Source of the DNA: Ferruginibacter sp.
GTDB lineage: Bacteria > Bacteroidota > Bacteroidia > Chitinophagales > Chitinophagaceae
Length of the DNA: 38,188 nt
NCBI GenBank assembly: GCA_028288705.1
Contig: JAQBNH010000001.1
Coordinates: 1-38,188 of the forward strand
Direction: 5' to 3'
The position numbers were made by a program, and so were the translations under genes. The notes under the pieces were generated by a model. The model searched no databases and had not been told where the DNA came from. It saw nothing but the letters and a program-made list of their open reading frames with translations. Positions 7,820 through 16,598 of this stretch are shown here, one piece after another (position 1 is the stretch's first letter; each line of letters begins with the position of its first letter).

Positions 7820-8902
7820 ATGATGCCCTCTACACAACCTAAACAAGCCGGTGCGCAAGACCCGATGGACTTTAACAACAACAGGGAGTTGCGTGCACAA
7901 CTTTTTATCCTGCGTAACAAATCATGTTGCGAGATCACCATCAGCGATTATGGGGCGAGGATCGTATCGCTGGTCGTGCCTGATAAAAACCGCCAGCTCA
8001 CCAATGTGGTGCTGGGTTTTGACCACCCGCAGGAATATCTGCTCGCCACCATGCCTTATTATGGTGCCGCGATCGGGCGCTATGGCAACCGGATTGCCGG
8101 GGGTAAGTTTTCATTAGGTGGACAAGATTACCAGCTGCCTCAAAACAATGGGGGCAACTGCCTGCATGGCGGGCTCCGCGGCTTTCATGATCATGTCTGG
8201 GAAGCGGCGCAGCGGGCTGAAAATTGCATTGAATTCAGCCGGATGTTTGAAGATGGCGACGAAGGATTTCCCGGCAACCTCCGCGTGAAGATCCTCTATA
8301 CGCTCACAGAAAATTCGGCACTGCGGATACAATACGAGGCCGTATCAGATAAGTCCACCATCATCAACCTGACCAACCATGCTTTTTTTAATTTGAACGG
8401 TGCGGGCATGGGTGATATTTATGACCATGACCTGCATATTAACGCTGACGCATATACGCCTGTGGATGGTTCGCTGATTCCTACCGGTGCGCTGGAGCCG
8501 GTGGAAGGAACGCCTTTCGATTTTCGGCAATCGGTAAAGATTGGTTTAAGGATCAATCAGCAAGATGAACAGCTGGCAATGGGCAATGGCTATGACCATA
8601 ATTATGTGTTGAATCCGGCGTTGCCTGCTATGAAGGAACCTGCAGCTATCGCCATTGGCGACCTCACGGGGATCAGGCTAAAGGTTTTTACAACCGAGCC
8701 AGGGCTGCAGTTCTACAGCGGTAATTTTATGGATGGCACAAACAGGATAAGCGGAGGAATAGCAGATCATTTTCGTACGGCGTTCTGCCTGGAGACCCAA
8801 CACTTTCCAGACAGTCCGAACCAACCCGCTTTTCCACCTGTGGTATTAAAACCCCAGGAAATCTTTTATTCGGAAACGATCTATGCATTCGACCTGGCCT
8901 GA
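7820..8902 (+). CDS. galM: Aldose 1-epimerase (mutarotase)
   Basis: Interconverts alpha and beta anomers of galactose and other aldoses, the first step of the Leloir pathway. The 360-residue protein carries the GalM motifs in order: GAAIGRYGNRIAGG, NCLHGG, INLTNHAFFNLNG (catalytic His), GYDHNYVL, TTEPGLQFYSGNF and CLETQHFPDSPN, with the catalytic Glu expected in the last. The ATG at 7820 gives a 15-residue Gln/Pro-rich lead; an alternative ATG at 7865 fits the domain start better. No signal peptide is visible, so it probably works in the cytoplasm. It converges with galK, with 116 bases between the stops, and is divergent from the GH1-like gene. Confidence 0.93.
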   Translation: MMPSTQPKQAGAQDPMDFNNNRELRAQLFILRNKSCCEITISDYGARIVSLVVPDKNRQLTNVVLGFDHPQEYLLATMPYYGAAIGRYGNRIAGGKFSLGGQDYQLPQNNGGNCLHGGLRGFHDHVWEAAQRAENCIEFSRMFEDGDEGFPGNLRVKILYTLTENSALRIQYEAVSDKSTIINLTNHAFFNLNGAGMGDIYDHDLHINADAYTPVDGSLIPTGALEPVEGTPFDFRQSVKIGLRINQQDEQLAMGNGYDHNYVLNPALPAMKEPAAIAIGDLTGIRLKVFTTEPGLQFYSGNFMDGTNRISGGIADHFRTAFCLETQHFPDSPNQPAFPPVVLKPQEIFYSETIYAFDLA

Positions 8903-9018
8903 ATGTTTTTACGGGAGATTATAGAATTTTCAGTTTATGTTTTATAATTCGTATAAACCATGAAATTCTTGTGGTATGGAATAAGAATTGATGCGGGGCT
9001 CTGCGTTCCCAACCGCGA

Positions 9019-10173
9019 TCACAGTGAAAGAATATGCGTCCCCTTGCTTGTTTTTACTAGGTAAGATTCCAGTTCGATATCGAACTGGTCTTTATACATG
9101 ACGCTGGCCTTTTCCACAAAATCATTAACGCTGTTTTCCTCCACAATATTGATCGTACATCCGCCAAAGCCGCCACCCATCAGCCTTGCGCCCAAAACAG
9201 AATTGTCGTTGCGCGCGATATTAACCAGCAGATCCAGTTCTTTGCAACTCACTTCATACAACTTACTCAGGCCATCATGTGTTTCAAACATCAATGCACC
9301 CAGTCTTTCCAGGTCCTTTTTTGCTAAAGCAACAGAAGCATTTTTCGTTCGGAATATTTCTTCCACTACGTACAGGCAGCGTTTATAGATCTGTTCTTCA
9401 ATCTTGTCTTTCCAGGACTTAACTTCCGCAACGGTTAAATCGCGAAAGCTTTTTAGCGCACCACCTGCGGAGATTTGCTCCAGGCCCTGCATGCATTGTT
9501 TACGGCGCGTATTGTATTCACTGGAAGCAAGGCTGTGATGCACTTTGCTGTTGAGTAACACAATGGCATACCCCTCGATATCGAGCGGAAAATATTCGTA
9601 ACTAAGGTCCATGCAATCCAGCAGGATTACCTGGTCTTCAAGGCCCATCATATTCGCAAACTGGTCCATGATCCCGCACTGCACGCCCGGATATCCATGC
9701 TCCGCACGCTGGCATAAACGGGCAAGCCCAATCCGGTCCAGCCCGGCATTAAAAAGGTCATTCATACCCATAGCAAGGCCACCTTCTACTGCAGCCGATG
9801 AGCTCATGCCACTGCCCTGGGGGATATCACCGCCGAACACGCAATTGAATCCCTTAATCGTAATGCCCAGTTTGACGAATTCATTCAGTACACTTAAAAC
9901 ATAATTCTTCCATCCTTCAGATTTCGCTATCTCATCGGTTGCCAAATCAATTTCCTCATCATAGTCTGTTGAATACATATTTATCCTGTCGCTGTCATTT
10001 AGCGCTACTGCGTAGTAAAGGCCTTTGTCTATCGCCGCAGGCATTACGAAGCCGTCGTTGTAGTCTACATGTTCCCCGATTATATTTATCCTGCCGGGAG
10101 AAAAATACATCCGTGGTTCCGTGCCATAACGTTGTATAAAGCCCGCCTTTATTTCGTTTGCGATCGTATGCAT
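9019..10173 (-). CDS. galK: Galactokinase
   Basis: Phosphorylates galactose to galactose 1-phosphate using ATP. The 384-residue length is standard for this GHMP kinase. The galactokinase signature is GRINIIGEHVDYNDG (27-41), the phosphate-binding loop is GDIPQGSGMSSSAA (115-128), and the third GHMP motif is MGGGFGGCTI near residue 340. Neither galT nor galE is in the window, so the Leloir route must be completed elsewhere. Together with GalM it would supply precursor for the UDP-galactose that Glf uses. Confidence 0.95.
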   Translation of the reverse strand: MHTIANEIKAGFIQRYGTEPRMYFSPGRINIIGEHVDYNDGFVMPAAIDKGLYYAVALNDSDRINMYSTDYDEEIDLATDEIAKSEGWKNYVLSVLNEFVKLGITIKGFNCVFGGDIPQGSGMSSSAAVEGGLAMGMNDLFNAGLDRIGLARLCQRAEHGYPGVQCGIMDQFANMMGLEDQVILLDCMDLSYEYFPLDIEGYAIVLLNSKVHHSLASSEYNTRRKQCMQGLEQISAGGALKSFRDLTVAEVKSWKDKIEEQIYKRCLYVVEEIFRTKNASVALAKKDLERLGALMFETHDGLSKLYEVSCKELDLLVNIARNDNSVLGARLMGGGFGGCTINIVEENSVNDFVEKASVMYKDQFDIELESYLVKTSKGTHILSL

Positions 10174-10532
10174 GCGCTGATGTTTTATCGGTTAATTCCA
10201 GGAATTTTATCGTTCTAAAGAAACGAATAATATGCCGAAGATGTATGAAGTCTCCCGTGCAAAAACTGGTTGACAAAAACCGGGTTTATACACATGCCTT
10301 CGGCCGTGGGCGAGTTGAAATTTTCCCATGCCTCTTTGCGCCGAAAGCCTTGCTGAATAAGCATCCGGAGATGTAACCGGCCGATAACTGCTGCGGATGA
10401 TTTTCCACAATTCTTTACGAAACATGTTCCATTCCCCCATGTTGAATGATCAACGGGCGTTGGCATAAAAATCGTAACCATTCCTACAGACCCTTTTAGG
10501 ATAAGCCCTTACTTACTTAAATTAATTGACAC
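10174..10532. other. Divergent intergenic region, nothing recognised
   Basis: About 360 bases between the divergent galK and glycosyltransferase genes. ORFs of 72-93 residues cross it in several frames but overlap galK or each other and resemble nothing known. No repeat module, tRNA or terminator is seen. Promoters for both genes are expected but I could not identify a clear consensus pair. Confidence 0.45.
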
Positions 10533-11681
10533 ATGGACCTGATTTGTTTTTCTCACCTTAGATGGAATTTCGTTTATCAACGCCCTCAGCACCTGCTGAC
10601 CAGATTCGCAGGAAGCTACCGCGTTTTTTATGTTGAAGAACCCTTATTCACTTCCGACCCAAAAGGAGGGCTGTCGATACGAAAGGTAGCAGCCCAGTTA
10701 TGGGTAATCACACCGGAACTTGCACAAGGTCTATCGCCAAAAGAAATTGTGACAGCCCAGCAGGAATTGCTTGTGGCCCTGTTTGACCAGTTCAGCATTC
10801 ATCCGGATATTTTCTGGTATTATACGCCGATGGCCCTGCCGTTTACCAAAGGCTTTGCCCCGGAACTCACCGTGTACGACTGCATGGACGAACTGTCCAA
10901 CTTCAAATTCGCTCCGCCGGAATTAAAAACACTCGAGGCAGACCTGTTTAGAAAAGCAGATGTTGTTTTCACGGGTGGGCACAATCTATTTTCAGCAAAG
11001 AAAAACAGTCACGCCAATATCTGGCCCGTGCCGAGCAGTATCGAGAAGGAACATTTCGCAATGGCGCGCACCTGCAAGGAATGTCCGGCCGACCAGGCGC
11101 TTATCCCGGGCCCGCGCTTCGGCTATTATGGCGTGATCGATGAACGCATGGATATTAACCTGATCCGTGAGGTGGCGGAACAAAGGCCCGACTGGCATTT
11201 TGTGATGCTGGGGCCTGTTATCAAGATAGATCCCGCGTGCCTGCCGCAATTGCCAAACGTTCATTTTCTTGGCGGTAAAAGCTATGCAGAGTTGCCGCTC
11301 TATTTAGGCGGCTGGGACATTGCGATGGTTCCGTTTGAATTGAATGATTCCACCAAATACATCAGCCCGACAAAAACGCCTGAATATTTATCAGGCGGTG
11401 TGCCGGTGATCTCCACGGCCATCGTAGATGTGGTACATCCTTATGGCACAAAACAACTCGTGCATATTGTTGGTAATGCAACAGAATTTATCGAAGCGGC
11501 GCAGAAAGAACTGGCATGCACTGACCGGATCGCCTGGCTGAAAAAAGTGGATGAATTTATCAAAGACGATTCCTGGGACAATACCTATAAACATATGTCT
11601 CGTGTGATCGACAAAACCCGCAAAGGTTTTCAGCAACAAACAACATTAACTCAACCTCAAAATAATGTGATTCATGTATGA
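10533..11681 (+). CDS. Glycosyltransferase (GT-B, TuaH/group 1-like)
   Basis: A 382-residue cytoplasmic glycosyltransferase. It begins MDLICFSHLRWNFVYQRPQHLL, the hallmark of a GT-B subfamily often annotated as TuaH-like or family 1. Other features are YDCMDELSNF, a GYYGVIDERMD strand-turn in the nucleotide-binding half, and PTKTPEYLSGGVPVIST, which corresponds to the donor-binding segment with the usual Glu followed by a Gly-rich turn. The stop overlaps the start of glf by 8 bases, indicating coupled translation. Most likely it transfers galactofuranose, or builds the acceptor for it. Acceptor and linkage are unknown. Confidence 0.85.
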   Translation: MDLICFSHLRWNFVYQRPQHLLTRFAGSYRVFYVEEPLFTSDPKGGLSIRKVAAQLWVITPELAQGLSPKEIVTAQQELLVALFDQFSIHPDIFWYYTPMALPFTKGFAPELTVYDCMDELSNFKFAPPELKTLEADLFRKADVVFTGGHNLFSAKKNSHANIWPVPSSIEKEHFAMARTCKECPADQALIPGPRFGYYGVIDERMDINLIREVAEQRPDWHFVMLGPVIKIDPACLPQLPNVHFLGGKSYAELPLYLGGWDIAMVPFELNDSTKYISPTKTPEYLSGGVPVISTAIVDVVHPYGTKQLVHIVGNATEFIEAAQKELACTDRIAWLKKVDEFIKDDSWDNTYKHMSRVIDKTRKGFQQQTTLTQPQNNVIHV

Positions 11682-12807
11682 TTATATGATCGTCGGTGCC
11701 GGGTTTGCCGGATCGGTGCTGGCAGAGCGGTTGGCCAAATATGGAAAGAAAATTCTGATCGTAGACCAACGTAATCATATCGCAGGTAATGCCTTTGATT
11801 ATTATAATGAAGATGGGTTGCTGGTGCATAAGTATGGCCCGCATATCTTCCATACCAATTCAAGGGAGGTCTTCGATTACCTTGGCAACTTTACCGAGTG
11901 GCGGCCTTACGAACACCGGGTTCTGGCCAGTGTAGACGGCCAGCTGCTGCCGATCCCGATCAACCTTACCACCATCAACCAGATGTATGGCCTCAGCCTC
12001 AATGCGGACGAAGTGGAAAAATACCTGCAGTCAAAAGCCGTCGCGGTTGTTCCCGTTCGAACGTCGGAAGATGTGGTGATCAGCCGCGTGGGTAAAGAAT
12101 TATATGAAAAGTTCTTTAAGGGCTACACGAAAAAGCAGTGGGACCTCGATCCTTCGGAACTGGATGCATCAGTGACCGCCAGGGTGCCGATCCGGACGAA
12201 CAAAGACGACCGCTATTTTACGGATACTTACCAGGCAATGCCTTTGCACGGCTATACGAAGATGTTTGAAAAAATGCTGGCCCATCCCAATATCAGCGTG
12301 ATGCTGAATACGGATTATAAAACAGTTAAAGATTTCATCCCTTACGACCGGATGATTTATACAGGGCCAGTTGACAGCTTCTTTGACTATTGTTATGGCA
12401 GGTTGCCTTACCGCTCTCTGGACTTTAAATTTGAAACCAGGGATACCGGCCAATACCAGGCGGCAGGTACGGTAAACTATCCTAACGAGCATGCCTACAC
12501 GCGCTGTACAGAGTTTAAACACCTCACAGGGCAGCAGCATCATAAGACATCACTGGTGTACGAATACCCGCAGGCAGAAGGGGACCCGTATTACCCGATC
12601 CCCACATCTACGAATGGCGCATTGTACAGGCAGTACCAGCAGCTGGCAGATGCAGAGCCGGGAACATTTTTTACAGGCAGGCTGGCCACCTACAAATATT
12701 ACAACATGGACCAGGTAGTGGCTCAGTCACTCGCGTTGTTTAAAAAGATCCAGCGACTCGACGCGGAAATGGAAAAGACCGACCGGTCGGAATTACACGC
12801 TGTTTAA
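11674..12807 (+). CDS. glf: UDP-galactopyranose mutase
   Basis: Flavoenzyme that converts UDP-galactopyranose to UDP-galactofuranose. The 377-residue protein opens with the FAD-binding motif MIVGAGFAGSVLAERLA and continues with HIAGNAFDYYNEDG and KYGPHIFHT, the expected Glf sequence. FKGYTKKQWDLDPSELD and the later conserved RxxY-type segments are also present. It overlaps the upstream glycosyltransferase gene by 8 bases, so the two form one unit. Bacterial galactofuranose is found in O-antigens, capsules and similar surface glycans. The DUF892 gene follows after 50 bases and may be co-transcribed. Confidence 0.95.
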   Translation: MYDYMIVGAGFAGSVLAERLAKYGKKILIVDQRNHIAGNAFDYYNEDGLLVHKYGPHIFHTNSREVFDYLGNFTEWRPYEHRVLASVDGQLLPIPINLTTINQMYGLSLNADEVEKYLQSKAVAVVPVRTSEDVVISRVGKELYEKFFKGYTKKQWDLDPSELDASVTARVPIRTNKDDRYFTDTYQAMPLHGYTKMFEKMLAHPNISVMLNTDYKTVKDFIPYDRMIYTGPVDSFFDYCYGRLPYRSLDFKFETRDTGQYQAAGTVNYPNEHAYTRCTEFKHLTGQQHHKTSLVYEYPQAEGDPYYPIPTSTNGALYRQYQQLADAEPGTFFTGRLATYKYYNMDQVVAQSLALFKKIQRLDAEMEKTDRSELHAV

Positions 12808-12857
12808 AAATCAACTCAATTATATAGTCATCCATTCATTACTTAAAAACAACAATC

Positions 12858-13586
12858 ATGGCAACAACAACAAAAACAGGCGCTTCAAAAGGAGCTACTG
12901 CGAATAAAAATGCGACGAAAAAAGCCACAGGTAAATCTGCAGGATCAAACGCGAACAGCAATGGCAGCAACGGAGCTGACAGCAGCAGTAAATCCAAAAC
13001 CGGGGGATCAAACGGGAACAATGGCAGTGCCAACGGAAGGAACGGGAGCAGTGCGGCTAAGTCTGGCGGAAAGTCAGGGGCCGGTGCAGGTAACAGCCAG
13101 TTAGAAACTTATTTTCATGATGCATTGAAGGATATTTACTGGGCAGAAAAAAACCTGACGAAGGCGCTGCCAAAAATGATGAAGGCGGCCACCACCGAAG
13201 AATTGAAGTCGGCCATTGAAGAACATATTGCACAGACAGAAGAACATGTTTCGCGCCTGGAAGAAGTGTTTGAGATCATGGGCAAAAAACCGCAGGCGAA
13301 AAAATGCGAAGCGATGGAGGGACTGATCAAAGAAGGCGAATCGATCGTGGAAGATACAGAAGATGGCAGTATGACCCGTGACGTCGGCATCATTATGGCG
13401 GCTCAAAAAGTAGAGCACTACGAGATCGCTACTTACGGCGGGCTGGTGCAACTCGCGAAAACTCTGGGTATGGAAGATGCAGCCGGCATCCTGGCACAAA
13501 CGCTGGAAGAGGAAAAACAAACGGATGAAGGGCTCACCCAAATTGCGGAGAACGACATCAACTGGGAAGCCGAACAAGAAGGGTAA
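12858..13586 (+). CDS. DUF892 (YciE/YciF-like) ferritin-like protein with disordered basic tail
   Basis: A 242-residue protein in two parts. Residues 1-80 are low complexity, almost only Ala, Gly, Ser, Asn, Thr and Lys, with SNG/NGS iterations, and probably disordered and basic. Residues 82-240 are a DUF892 four-helix ferritin-like domain: LETYFHDALKDIYWAEKNL, HIAQTEEHVSRLEEVFEIMG, the KVEHYEIATYGGL helix and LEEEKQTDEGL, which supply the Glu/His residues that bind a di-iron site in the family. YciE/YciF proteins are stress-induced; their chemistry is poorly known. The tail resembles those on DNA-binding proteins, so nucleoid association is possible but is inference. An intrinsic terminator follows. 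Confidence 0.9.
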   Translation: MATTTKTGASKGATANKNATKKATGKSAGSNANSNGSNGADSSSKSKTGGSNGNNGSANGRNGSSAAKSGGKSGAGAGNSQLETYFHDALKDIYWAEKNLTKALPKMMKAATTEELKSAIEEHIAQTEEHVSRLEEVFEIMGKKPQAKKCEAMEGLIKEGESIVEDTEDGSMTRDVGIIMAAQKVEHYEIATYGGLVQLAKTLGMEDAAGILAQTLEEEKQTDEGLTQIAENDINWEAEQEG

Positions 13587-13608
13587 CAGGCTTGAGTTTC
13601 ATATGGTG

Positions 13609-13638
13609 AAAAGGCTGTCGGAGGGCAGCCTTTTTTTT
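13609..13638 (+). terminator. Intrinsic terminator after DUF892 gene
   Basis: Arms AAGGCTG (13611-13617) and CAGCCTT (13626-13632) enclose an 8-base loop and run into eight Ts. Confidence 0.85.
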
Positions 13639-13654
13639 ATATTAAAAAGTGTCG

Positions 13655-14078
13655 CGAACCTCCCGGTCGGGAGACCAGACGGGGGCTGCATTGTCTTTGT
13701 GTTTTCGTGTCTTCGTGGCTATAAGGAATTGGTAATTTGGAATTGGGTGAGGGGCCAGGCGGGGGCTGCATTTTCTTTGTGCTTTCGTGTCTTCGTGGCG
13801 AAAAGTAATTAGTAATTTGGAATTGGGCGGGCGAGTTCAAATACTAGTTGCACTTTGTGTGAATCGGTGCATAAACTCTTTTCAGTCTGTGGTAAGAATT
13901 TCATGTCTCAGCGTCTTCGTGGCAATAAGGGAATTAGTAATTTGGAATTGGGTGGAGAGCTTCGATATTAGTTGTTCTTTGTGCAACTTCGTGCATAAAC
14001 TCCTTTCACTCTGTGGTAAAAATTAACCTGTTGGTTGGGAGAACAGATGGGGGCTGCATTTTCTTTGTAATCCTTAAC
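13655..14078. repeat. Intergenic dispersed-repeat locus B
   Basis: Same module set and same orientation as locus A. The hairpin module is at 13662-13683 (shortened) and 14027-14051 (diverged). TCTTCGTGGC modules lie near 13708, 13790 and 13913. AATTTGGAATTGGG lies near 13733, 13816 and 13939. CTGTGGTAA modules lie near 13887 and 14012. It fills nearly the whole gap between the DUF892 terminator and the HMA-AraC regulator. Plus-strand ORFs at 13477-13812 and 13787-14026 are translations of the repeat and not genes. Confidence 0.75.
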
Positions 14079-14095
14079 TTGCTTTTTTTTAAATC

Positions 14096-14662
14096 ATGCC
14101 ACACAAATTATACATTAAAAATATGGTCTGCAGCAGGTGTATCCTGGCAGTAAAAAAAATATTAGCCGATGTGGGCCTGGAGGCCTTATCCATCGAACTG
14201 GGCGAAGTAGCGTTAGCAGGTACTCCTTCTAAGAAACAACTCATACAATTATCCGCAATGCTTAAAGCCATCGGCTTTGAACTCATCGACAGCAGAAAGA
14301 ATCAAACGATTGAAAAAATAAAAACTGCCATCATTTCATTAGTGCATCATAACGATGCTGAATTGCAAACCAACTTGTCGGAGCATATTAGTGCGAGCCT
14401 GCACCAGGATTACAATTATTTAAGCAACCTTTTTTCTGCAGTGGAAGGGATCAGTATCGAAAAATATTATATCCTCCACCGCATCGAAAAAGTGAAAGAA
14501 CTCCTGGTTTACGACCAGCTTTCTTTATCACAGATCGCCGACCAGCTCGGCTACAGCAGCGTTGCTTACTTGAGCAACCAGTTTAAAAAGCTCACAGGCC
14601 TTACGCCTTCTTATTTTAAAACGTTGAAGGATCATAAACGCACGAATATCGAAGACCTGTAA
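14096..14662 (+). CDS. AraC-family regulator with N-terminal HMA metal-binding domain
   Basis: A 188-residue protein that joins a heavy-metal-associated fold (residues about 1-65) to a C-terminal AraC DNA-binding domain (about 90-183). The metal site is Cys12 and Cys15 in NMVCSRC, matching the MxCxxC motif of copper chaperones and ATPases. The second helix-turn-helix is LSLSQIADQLGYSSVAYLSN followed by FKKLTGLTPSYFK, a clear AraC signature. It is the first gene of a co-directional copper/metal island, so it probably senses cytosolic Cu(I) or a similar ion and controls the genes downstream. The fusion explains the small size compared with normal AraC proteins of about 280 residues. Metal identity is inferred. 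Confidence 0.85.
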   Translation: MPHKLYIKNMVCSRCILAVKKILADVGLEALSIELGEVALAGTPSKKQLIQLSAMLKAIGFELIDSRKNQTIEKIKTAIISLVHHNDAELQTNLSEHISASLHQDYNYLSNLFSAVEGISIEKYYILHRIEKVKELLVYDQLSLSQIADQLGYSSVAYLSNQFKKLTGLTPSYFKTLKDHKRTNIEDL

Positions 14663-14714
14663 ATCTTACAACTTTGCTACATAATTCCACAATAGCGTAC
14701 ATCCGTCGCCGTGC

Positions 14715-14722
14715 TAACTTTG
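14715..14722 (+). promoter_or_regulatory. Candidate -7 box before the HMA-membrane gene
   Basis: TAACTTTG matches the Bacteroidetes TAnnTTTG box exactly. A start about 7 bases downstream would leave a leader of roughly 12 bases. No good TTTG is found 19-21 bases upstream, so an activator may be needed. Confidence 0.4.
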
Positions 14723-14740
14723 TGACTTAAACAAAAGAAC

Positions 14741-15451
14741 ATGACACATACATATACGGTAACCGGCATGACCTGCGGGAGCTGCGAGTCGAAAGTAAAG
14801 GCCGGCCTGCTTTCCATACCTGCCATAGATACTGCTGATGTTTCCAAAGAACAAGGGTCTGCAACCATTAGCATGAAAGAGCATGTTCCCTTACAGGAAA
14901 TGCAGAAAGTGCTTGGGCCAAAATATCATATCAGTTCGATACAGGAAGAGGAGATGCCAGAAGCACAAAGTTGGCTGGCGACCTATAAGCCAATCTTACT
15001 CATCTTCGGATACATCAGCATCATCAGTATTTTACTCGCATGGCATGCGGGTGAATTTATGCCGATGTCATTCATGAATATTTTCATGGCGGGATTTTTT
15101 CTCACGTTCTCGTTTTTTAAAATGCTGGATCTACAGGGATTTGCCGATAGTTATGCGATGTACGATATCCTGGCTAAACGCATTAAGGGCTGGGGCTATG
15201 TTTACCCATTTGCGGAGCTGGCATTGGGCATCGCCTACGCCACAGGCTTTCAACCCTTAGCCACCAATATGGCTACGGTTATATTAATGACGATCAGTAT
15301 CATCGGGGTATTGCAATCCCTGTTTCGGAAACAAACCATCCGCTGTGCCTGTTTGGGAGCGGTGTTTAACCTGCCGATGAGTACGATCACAGTTATTGAA
15401 GATGCACTGATGATCGCGATGAGCGCGGGTATGATTATTGCGTTGGCTTAA
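14741..15451 (+). CDS. HMA domain fused to MauE/DoxX-like membrane protein
   Basis: A 236-residue protein. Residues 1-70 are a heavy-metal-associated domain with GMTCGSC (Cys12, Cys15). After a short linker, residues about 80-236 hold four hydrophobic helices resembling the MauE/DoxX family, including a loop IRCACLGAVFNLPMSTITVIED where the CxCLG cysteine pair is characteristic. In the family these membrane parts are linked to redox or metal transfer. The likely job is to take a metal ion, probably copper, at the inner membrane. The gene follows the HMA-AraC regulator by 78 bases and precedes a His-rich secreted protein. Direction of transport cannot be told. Confidence 0.8.
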   Translation: MTHTYTVTGMTCGSCESKVKAGLLSIPAIDTADVSKEQGSATISMKEHVPLQEMQKVLGPKYHISSIQEEEMPEAQSWLATYKPILLIFGYISIISILLAWHAGEFMPMSFMNIFMAGFFLTFSFFKMLDLQGFADSYAMYDILAKRIKGWGYVYPFAELALGIAYATGFQPLATNMATVILMTISIIGVLQSLFRKQTIRCACLGAVFNLPMSTITVIEDALMIAMSAGMIIALA

Positions 15452-15493
15452 TGCGAAAGAAGTCGGTCGAAAAATATTACCTTTATACACGCG

Positions 15494-15979
15494 GTGAAAA
15501 CAAATCATACCATACAGCTAAAAGCGGGTTTCCTGCTTGTCCTGTTCAGCCTCAATATGTTGGTAGGCGCTGCTTGCGCAATGGGTTTAAACCTGCCCCT
15601 GCAAAAGGGTCAGCATTCAGATGCCGCGCCGCGAATTCATATACATAAAGACGGCAAGCAACATATTCACAAGGCGCAGAAACAAGCACAGAAAAGTTCC
15701 CACAATCATTCGCACGCGGAAAAAGGAACGACAGCGACGCAGAAATTTCCCGATGATTGCTGCACAACAAAAGTAGTCAGCATTGCGAAGGAAGACAAAG
15801 CCATTCCCGGCACGGTGAAAATATTCACGCCTTCGTTTACAGATCTTTCACTGCCTGTTTTCTTTCAGACGATTTCCCCTGCGCTGACCAGCTCCTATAC
15901 TTCTCCCAGGTATTTCGTCCGTGGGCATCACCCGCCCATACCAGAGATTCTCCTCGCGATCCAGCGTTTCCAGATTTGA
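15494..15979 (+). CDS. Secreted His-rich protein, HYC_CC_PP-like
   Basis: A 161-residue protein that starts at a GTG. The N-terminal segment LKAGFLLVLFSLNMLVGAACA is a signal peptide. A His/Lys-rich part follows (HIHKDGKQHIHKAQKQ, HNHSHAEKG), then DDCC near residue 92 and HHPPIPE near the end. This order of a CC pair and a PP motif matches the small Bacteroidetes HYC_CC_PP proteins, found near metal genes. A metal-binding periplasmic role is likely but unproven. The start is 42 bases after the previous stop. The imperfect box TACCTTTA just upstream could be a promoter. Confidence 0.7.
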   Translation: MKTNHTIQLKAGFLLVLFSLNMLVGAACAMGLNLPLQKGQHSDAAPRIHIHKDGKQHIHKAQKQAQKSSHNHSHAEKGTTATQKFPDDCCTTKVVSIAKEDKAIPGTVKIFTPSFTDLSLPVFFQTISPALTSSYTSPRYFVRGHHPPIPEILLAIQRFQI

Positions 15980-16053
15980 TTTGAATGTATGTTTTTCGGC
16001 ATAGCAACCCGTTATGCCCCTGATCCATCCATTCATTATAAATCAAATCATAT

Positions 16054-16527
16054 ATGAAAAAGTTATGCACCCTCCTGGCGATTATTGCCGGTACCACTTT
16101 TCAATACAGTTTTGCACAAGACAGCAGTGCGGCAACATCCCCGGCTTTACTTAACAGCTATTACCAGTTGAAAGATAACCTCGTAAAGAGCCGCGCATCC
16201 ACTGTAGCTCTAAGTGCTGCAAGCATGGTCAGCGTACTTAATGAGCTTGCAGAAGGCCTTATTGATGGTGGTTTACGAACCAGCCTGTTAAAAGACGCGC
16301 GCAGTATTTCCCAAACAAAAGACCTGGACCTTCAACGCGAAAAATTCGCCGGCTTGTCGGCAACCATGGTTAAGCTGGGCCAAACAATGAAGTTGTCTTC
16401 ACATCCGGTTTACCAGCAGTACTGCCCAATGAAAAAAGCATCCTGGCTGAGTGCCGATATGGCTATCAAAAATCCATATTATGGCAACGCTATGCTAACC
16501 TGTGGTGTGGTAAAAGCGACCTTTTAA
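16054..16527 (+). CDS. DUF3347 periplasmic protein
   Basis: A 157-residue secreted protein. The signal peptide ends near SFAQ (residue 22). The rest is a DUF3347 domain: YYQLKDNLVKS, LQREKFAGLSATMVKLGQ, and the C-terminal cluster VYQQYCPMKK, WLSADMAIKNPYYGNAMLTCG. In Bacteroidota this domain is found alone or attached to CusB-type efflux proteins, and its conserved Cys and Met residues (CPM, MLTCG) are thought to bind copper. It is a paralog of the next gene, which carries a lipobox. The pair sits in the copper island ahead of the CopB-type ATPase. Confidence 0.85.
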   Translation: MKKLCTLLAIIAGTTFQYSFAQDSSAATSPALLNSYYQLKDNLVKSRASTVALSAASMVSVLNELAEGLIDGGLRTSLLKDARSISQTKDLDLQREKFAGLSATMVKLGQTMKLSSHPVYQQYCPMKKASWLSADMAIKNPYYGNAMLTCGVVKATF

Positions 16528-16598
16528 AACTGTTCATCTTCCCCGGCTTCCTGCATAGGGTAGCCAGCACATTTAATTCATCAATTAAAAAATTAAAA

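Noticed and set aside
13477..14026. ORFs with FSLCFRVFVAKSN-like sequence
   Set aside because: They are translations of the dispersed repeat modules, as are the ORFs at 406-711 and 29229-29588.
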